From the NCBI GenBank assembly GCA_018350325.1, contig JAEVLN010000004.1, forward strand, positions 1,736,001 to 1,800,000: 64,000 nucleotides of DNA. Reading direction: 5' to 3'. Position 1 is the stretch's first letter. Every line of letters starts with the position of its first letter. A model generated the notes under the pieces. That model was not told the origin of the DNA, ran no database searches, and saw nothing but the letters and a program-made list of their open reading frames with translations. The stretch comes from Globodera rostochiensis (Eukaryota; Nematoda; Chromadorea; Rhabditida; Heteroderidae). A program made the position numbers and the translations under genes. This document shows, piece by piece, positions 57,889 to 64,000 of this stretch.

Positions 57889-59759
57889 TTTGCTAAGAAT
57901 TTTTTGGCATTTTTATAAAAAGGCAAAATGTTTGTGCCACCACTAGCAGAGCGGGCAAAAGAACGCACACAAAACCAATTATGGGGCGTGTGCCCTCGGG
58001 GGCGGGCGCGCAAAACAGCTCTTCAAGGAGTACAGAGAGAAAAAGAGAAGGAGAGAGAGAGAAGGGGACACAGTCGCCGCGGGCGTGAACAATCGAAACT
58101 TTTGTGCGCGGGAGTGAGTAGCGCCGAATTTAGGCTTTTTGGGAAGAGCCGCAGCAGCCGACCACAAAATCGCTTAAAATGGCGATTGAATGACCCAAAT
58201 GGAACTGCGCGAGGAGGTGGAGGGTTCTGTTCCGAAAGATCCCTCCAAAAGCGGGGGGTCATCCCAAAAATACGGATGGTCGGTTAGTAGGGGGGGGGGG
58301 AGGGGGGGGAGGATGTATTGAATGGGGAAAATTATTGAATTTGAATTGAGTGCTGGCGGCACTGTTTATCCCCGGGGGGGGGGGAGGGGAAAGTTCCGAT
58401 GAACTATCAAAAAGTGAGGCTGGCTCGATTGGGAACAGAGTCGGTGGGGAGGGAGGGGGGGGCATCAATTCTGGATTGGGTGACTCGAAAATTGAGGGGA
58501 TTTGTCGCCGGAAGGGATTGACAATGGATGGGATGAAGCGGACCAATCCCAGAGAATGAATGCTGAATGGATTTACACGTTCCAGCAAGTGGGATTTAGA
58601 AATTTCAGACACGAACCTTGTTCCATAACAGCTTATTTGATCCTTTTTAACAATAACTCCCGAGGGGTTTACTATTTTAAGTTCCAAAATGTGAATTGTA
58701 AATCCGATCCAACCCATTGACAAAGCTGATCAAAAAAGCGTTAATGAATTGCTCAAGAATTCTCAAATCCGGCCGATCCGGCTCAACAATTTGCTGATCA
58801 TAACATTTGGGATGAAAATGAATTGGTCAAGAATTCCTAAATCCGCTCCATCCGGCAGATGGATTTCATCGCCCCCTCCAGCGTTGTCGCGCAACAAAAA
58901 CGTCTTAATGATGCTGCTGCTGTTTGCTGTTTGACGGCGGAGTTCCTTCCCCCCCCCCCCCCCACCGCTTCTTCCCCTTCCGTCCGATCGGAATGGAATT
59001 GCGGGGGGGGGGGGCGGGTTGGCCTTGACATCGTCCTTCTTCCACTTCTTCCCCTGCCGAAACAGAAGAATGCTTGGGGGGTTGTGGTTGAGAAGATTGA
59101 GGGGAGGCGGTGGGGGGGGGAGATGAGAAAAAAGGTCAGAAGATGGATGAACCGAGATACAATTTTGGAGAAAAACCTCCGCAATTGGAAGGCATACCAA
59201 AATATTGGAACTCTGATCAGTTCCCGATGGTGGCATTTGAGCACAAATCAACGAAAAAACTGTACTCCAATGAACTATTATGGAGTAGTATTTGGTGATG
59301 ATCAGTGTCAAAGTGATCTGATTTGAAAAAAGATTCATATGGATCATCTCTACTGATCCATCTCACATAATTTGTTGTGAGATACCAAAATATAACTCTG
59401 ATCACTTTCCGGTGATGGCATTGAACACAAAATATTATTGAGGAGTATTATGGGAATGATCATTCTGATTTGGAACTATTTATACGGATCATCCACTGAT
59501 CCGTCTCCCATTTTGTACCATGCCCTTCGGGCAATGCTTTCGTGCAATTTTGAATAAAGTTTAATTTTTTCGGCAAAAGCATAAAAGACGAATAGATAAT
59601 ATGAATGTGTGCAATGTGTACGAGTGCAACGGCACTCTCCAAACAAAACAAGCGATCAATCCGGAAGTTTCTGCGCACAAAGGCGTCAAAGAGTCCGTAA
59701 ATTGAAAGTGCTTCTTCGTCTCCATGCCGTCGGTCGACGGGAAGAAGCCCCGCCGCTTT
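57889..59759. other. Intergenic between the two PAN-ZP genes
   Basis: Promoter region of PAN-ZP gene 1. Purine-rich block (58035-58075), G/C runs at 58288, 58375, 58952 and 59005; no coding region is supported. Confidence 0.5.
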
Positions 59760-62700
59760 TCATCCCATGTAGGAGGATCGTCGGTCCAGCACGCGCGGAA
59801 TGTGAAAGTGGTGGCTGCTCAGCTCGGTGCTGAAAGTGCTTCAAAAGGCACAATCAGCAGAGCGTTTTTTTTGATCCATTTGTTTTAAAGCATGATCTGT
59901 GATCAAGATCATTGTCAAACTGCTCTGATCAGGTCAGCAATGTACCCGAAACTCTTTGATCACTCAGTGATCAAATTATTTCCAAATTGTTTTGGGAACA
60001 CAAATAGACCTGGTGGCTGGGTAGAAATTGTGTGATAAGCGGCGCCCGCTCTTCCGACGGCACCAATGCGCAAACAGTGAGACAATCAATGAAGCCAGTG
60101 TGAGCAGTAACAGAAGCAACAGGAACAGCAGTACCACTGGGTTCAGGCACAGATCGCCGGAGGCTAAACATAAAACTAGATTTAGATCAGAAGAAACAGT
60201 TGTGTTGGATGCAATGCTTAATGAGGCACAATTACTGATCACTTTTGAACCTCTACGATCGATCAGGTTTTGAACCGGATGCCGAAAAAAAGTCTGATCG
60301 GCTTCTTAACCGAGTGTCCAAAAAGTACTCGATCAGAGGGGGGGGGGGACGGACCTGCAGTGGACGCCATGCCGCCCAGCAGAATGTCTGTTGTTGTTGG
60401 TGTTGCTCCGACGAACGACACATCCGACTCCGCTGCAGGCAACGCGTTGCCACCCCCGCCTCGCGGCAGTTGGCGCTCCTCAACCGCTTCCGCGTCCGCT
60501 ACCGCCAGCGTCCGTTCCTCCTCCTCGCTGACCTGTCATAATTTTTGAACTAAAAATCCTTTTTTTAGCTCCAAGATTAGATTAGATTAGATCGGATCAA
60601 ACGGACCAACACGCGGATTCGCTGATCCACCGTCAGAAAGTCGCCGGCCACCGACGGCAAATCGGCCGGACTTTCCTTCAACATTATTTTGCCGGTGCCA
60701 CCGATGGCGGCGGACGCCCGGTGGACGCGTGCAGCGACGGCGGCGCCGGCGGCAATGTCATGGGGGTCAAGTTCAGCAGGACATTGGGCCTCTCTGCTTG
60801 CGCAACGAGTACGGCACACCAACACGGAACAAACAATGTCAATTTGATCACTTCCGTCAATACGAAAAGCGCTCAACGATGCCTCCAGGCGATCAGCATG
60901 CCGTCGCATATGTCCAATGATGTGCGGGTTCAACGAGCAGCCGGCACGGTCCAGCAACGGGATGGAACTTGGCCGTGGCACTCGACCACCCACACGCGTG
61001 GCATTGCAATCCGCCACCCGGAGACGGTCCACTGGAATTGTTGGAATGCATCAAAAATTGTTTTGCGATGGTAGTCGAACCCTCAACATCGGTGCCTTCC
61101 ACCACTGCGCTAAGCCGTTCACCAATGTACACGCTGCTCACCGGCCGTCCGTCGCGCAGAATTTTCAGATGAACGCGCTCGCGTCGTTGGCTGCTCGGCT
61201 CGGCGTCTGCGAGCGGACGCCGGTGTTGACCCACTTTTTGTGGTCGTCGCGCGGCCGACGCAAAGAGCGGACCCGGCTCAGGTCCACTGAACAACAACAA
61301 CAACATGTCAATCAATATGTTGGCACGTAAATTTGAATTCAAAATTGTGCCAAAAAAGGTATTTTATGCCTGACGGATCCAGGCCATGCGTTTTGCCGCT
61401 GACGTTGTGTGCCCGATGCCGTTGTGATGCCCCGATAATCGCAGGAAACGTAAAAGAAGAAGTCGTCACTTGTCGTCACGTCAAGCGGGAACACTTCATC
61501 GTTGGACATCACCAGCACCACGTTGAGCTCGTCATTCTGTACAAAAAAAAACATTATTGGGTGGACGATCGTCATCATCCGCTCGTACAGCTTCGACGGA
61601 GTTGCACCAATTCGGTTGTCCGTTTTCGGGACGGTTCACGTAGAATGCAAATTCGGCTGCTTCATCAACAAACAAACGGCAATGCGCAAAGCGATCGGCA
61701 GCATACACCACGCCCGTGTACCGAACTCGTCCAACAAGTTTGAAGGTCACATTGAGCCCTTTCGGATCGCAAAGTACACCGGCTCGAATTTGTTCCACTC
61801 CAATCCGGCCTGTTGCCGTCGGCAGCACGTTTCCGTCCACGCTGACTGGTGCTGGTGGTGCCATCCACGAACTACCACCAGCAGACATCGGATTACTGGA
61901 CATCATCATTGTTGTTGTTGTTGTTGTTGTTGTACTGCTTGTTGATGATGTCCTGCTTAGATTTGATGATGGCGTGCTCATCAACGGGTTGCCGCCCTTT
62001 TCAACAACTGCTGTTTTTGTTACTGCTGCTTCCCTTTCTGTCGATGGCAGTTTGGCGGTTGTCGTTGTCGGTGTCGGTGCTGGTGGTGTTGCAGCCACTG
62101 GTTGAACATCACTGTCTTGGTGTTGTACCAATGTTGTGTTAGTCGTCGTCTCGATGATTTTTTCTTTTGCCAATTTTATTACGGCACTGCCATTTTGTGT
62201 TGTCGTCGCCATGAATAGAATTTGTTCAACTTCAGCCGATGCATTGGTTGAAAATGGCGGATCAGCATCGGCGAAATCTAGAAGATCAAGGTGTACATGG
62301 TTAGAAAACGACCAGTTCATATTCATCAAGGGTTTGGCCCACCATTTGTAAAAGTGTGTTCTGGTATAGCTGTACTGCTCGCAGTTGTTGTTGTCATCGT
62401 TGACCATTTGTTTCCGCAATTGCCTTTTTGCCCAACCAATGAGTACAGCTCAAAGTTCGGGTTGACCTGGCTCAGCAGCTCAAACTCGGGCGCTGTTTTG
62501 CCCGTGATCGCGCTGGATGATAACAGACAGTCGCGCGAATGATGACTGTACGCGAATGTGCGACACCGGAACGCCAACGCGTCGGCGCACAACCGTTCAC
62601 AGTGCAATCCGTCCGGCACATTCACATGGCGTTGCTGACGCTGCTCCAACTTCAGTGTTCTTTCACGCTCCAACAGCACACTTTTTTGCATTGTTGCAGA

Positions 62701-63940
62701 ACATTCTGTGATGGACTCGTGCTGAATTTGACGAGTTGATGTTGTGGATAATGATGATGATGGTGTTGTTGTTCTTGCTGGTGTTGATGACGTTGGTGTT
62801 GAACCAGAAAAAGTTGCTGACGACGATAATGTTGCCTCCGATAAGATTGACCTTGTTGAATTTGTTCTCAACATTTTCTGAGGATGTTGAGTTGTTTGAA
62901 CTGGAATTGGAGGCAAAGATGGCACGCCAGAAGTGCCCAAATTGTGTGGTGGCACTTCCACTACAGTTGTCGCCTCCACCATTACCGTAGTGTTGTTGGC
63001 TGTCGCAACATTCGCTTCAATAAAAATTGATTTAAAAAATCTTTCTTGGATTTTTAAACTGTTCATATCTAAAACCAGTCTCGAGACCCGGTGTCGAGAA
63101 TCTCAAACTTCGACTCTGCTAATTACCGTCATTGGACACAATGGACATGGCGCCGTTTTTGCCGGCAGCAACGGCGGCCATCTCTCCCCGTTTTGCGTCC
63201 ACCGGTTGTGATTTTGTTTTTGCATGTGTACTGCTAGCAATTGTCGGTGCCATTGTCGTCGCTGTAGTCGGCATTATCGTCGTGTGCATGTGATGTGCCG
63301 CCCGCATCCGCATTAATTCCGCCAGAGGCAACGGTGGCGGCGGCGGCATTGTCAACATTTTGCGCATCGCCGACGGCAATGGCGTACGGCTGCAGCTCAG
63401 CTCGAAAAAGTCCACATTTGGGTGGATGACGGAGAGTGTGCCTAAAAGGGATTTAAAAACCATTAGGGTAAAGTTGATGCCCTCTGGGGGACTGATCAAG
63501 ACAAGTGCCAAAAGTATAAAAATTTGAAAAATATAAACAAACAACCCACGGTTGTCTGCCTTTCCAAATGGGAACAGACGGCACAGTGAAGCGCCGCCGA
63601 CGAAGCCAGTGCCGGTGCCGTTGCTGCTTTTCTCGTCGTCCATGGCACCGGGACGAAAGATCAGCGACACGCATGACTCATCTGCAAAAACGTAAAGCAT
63701 TTGAATGCGCGGACAAACGGGCAAATTGGCACCGAGAATGCAGGCATCCAAGCAGTGCTCCAGTGTCAGTCCCGACATATCTGAAATTTGGTTGCTCACC
63801 ATGTTCGGTTTGATCGGCATGTATTGATCTACTAGTAATCAACCTGTCCCATGCACTTGTTCCGGTTGGGGTTGTTCACCGGCGGCATCTTCCGGCTCAT
63901 CATCCATGCGTAATTCCATGTTCGGCACCTGCTTTGATCA
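59760..63940 (-). CDS. Transmembrane PAN-ZP apical matrix protein, gene 2 (partial 5')
   Basis: The 5' end lies beyond the right edge; the first visible exon starts after TCAAAGCAG at about 63940. Order: PAN (SGLTLEHCLDACILGANLPV, ASLCRLFPFG); Pro/Thr-rich linker; PAN (ECSATMQKSVLLERE, HCERLCADALAFRCRTFAYS, HSRDCLLSSSA); Ser/Thr-rich linker; ZP-N (GVLCDPKGLNVTFKLVGRVR to DDFFFYVSCDYRG); linker; ZP-C (VHLKILRDGRPVSSVYIGER, LRVADCNATRVGG, SIPLLDRAGCSLNP, IDIVCSVLVCRTRC). An acidic linker, one transmembrane helix (NPVVLLFLLLLLLLTLASLI) and a short basic tail ending RRSSYMG follow. The intron at 61287-61369 needs a GC donor. PAN plus ZP plus TM fits the NOAH-1/NOAH-2/NompA group, needed for cuticle attachment and sensory endings. 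Confidence 0.85.
61287..61369 (-). other. GC-AG intron in PAN-ZP gene 2
   Basis: GGATCCGTCAG is followed by GCATAAAA; next exon TGGACCTGAG after GTTCAG. Only this donor gives the phase needed to reach the ZP-C exon; the neighbouring GTCAGG runs into a stop. Confidence 0.65.
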
Positions 63941-64000
63941 TCATTTTATGCATATAGTTAAGCAGCTTTTTTGCTTTAAATCCCGAAAAAATCGATAAAT

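Noticed and set aside
61716..62142. Val/Leu-rich plus-strand frames opposite PAN-ZP gene 2
   Set aside because: Complement of the Thr/Ser-rich linker (GTTGTTGTT runs), not real membrane proteins.
1..64000. ATGCCA gland-promoter motif (DOG box) clusters
   Set aside because: The hexamer is frequent on both strands across coding and non-coding DNA; no promoter-specific cluster could be shown by eye.

Overview
The window is nuclear DNA of a nematode, most likely a plant-parasitic cyst nematode (Globodera/Heterodera type). Genes are cut into many small exons with introns of about 50-400 bp ending in TTTCAG or TTTTAAG. The gene set is metazoan with nematode signatures: a supplementary nuclear hormone receptor, PAN-ZP apical matrix proteins and a CYSTM protein. 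Several introns use GC-AG boundaries, which are reported to be unusually common in Globodera. The species call is inference; all gene models were spliced by eye using phase and family alignment.

Left third (0-20 kb): a low-complexity gene of unknown role (27-1727, minus); a secreted thrombospondin-type-1 (TSP1) protein (1898-4640, minus); COP9 signalosome subunit 2 (6870-9352, minus); heat-shock-factor-binding protein 1 (9798-10460, minus); an orphan exon of a PPP phosphatase (about 11000-11096); a nuclear hormone receptor (11669-14573, plus); mitochondrial iron-sulfur assembly factor ISCA1 (14996-15952, minus), divergent from an RSRC2-like protein (16723-18219, plus); then a CYSTM protein (18989-19410) and EFR3 (19827-24685), all plus.

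Middle (24-41 kb): the 3' part of an unidentified gene (25290-26139, minus); a repeat-rich interval with a terminal-inverted-repeat element, a tandem array and a truncated second copy of the EFR3 3' end; a second secreted TSP1 protein (28706-30039, minus); and a long GDNF-receptor/GAS1-type gene (32483-40432, plus).

Right third (41-64 kb): three minus-strand genes for apical epithelial or cuticle proteins: a Mesh orthologue (NIDO-AMOP-VWD-sushi-TM, 41086-49784), a secreted PAN-ZP protein (52538-57888) and a transmembrane PAN-ZP protein whose 5' end lies beyond the right edge (59760-63940 and on). The three act at the same place, the apical surface and its matrix.

The most notable signals are eight phase-supported GC-AG introns spread over six genes, a tandem array of partial exon-plus-donor copies in a PAN-ZP intron, a mucin-like insertion splitting a ZP domain, and a highly charged 306-codon exon inside a GAS1-family surface protein. 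I saw no CRISPR array, rRNA, convincing tRNA or bacterial-type operon.
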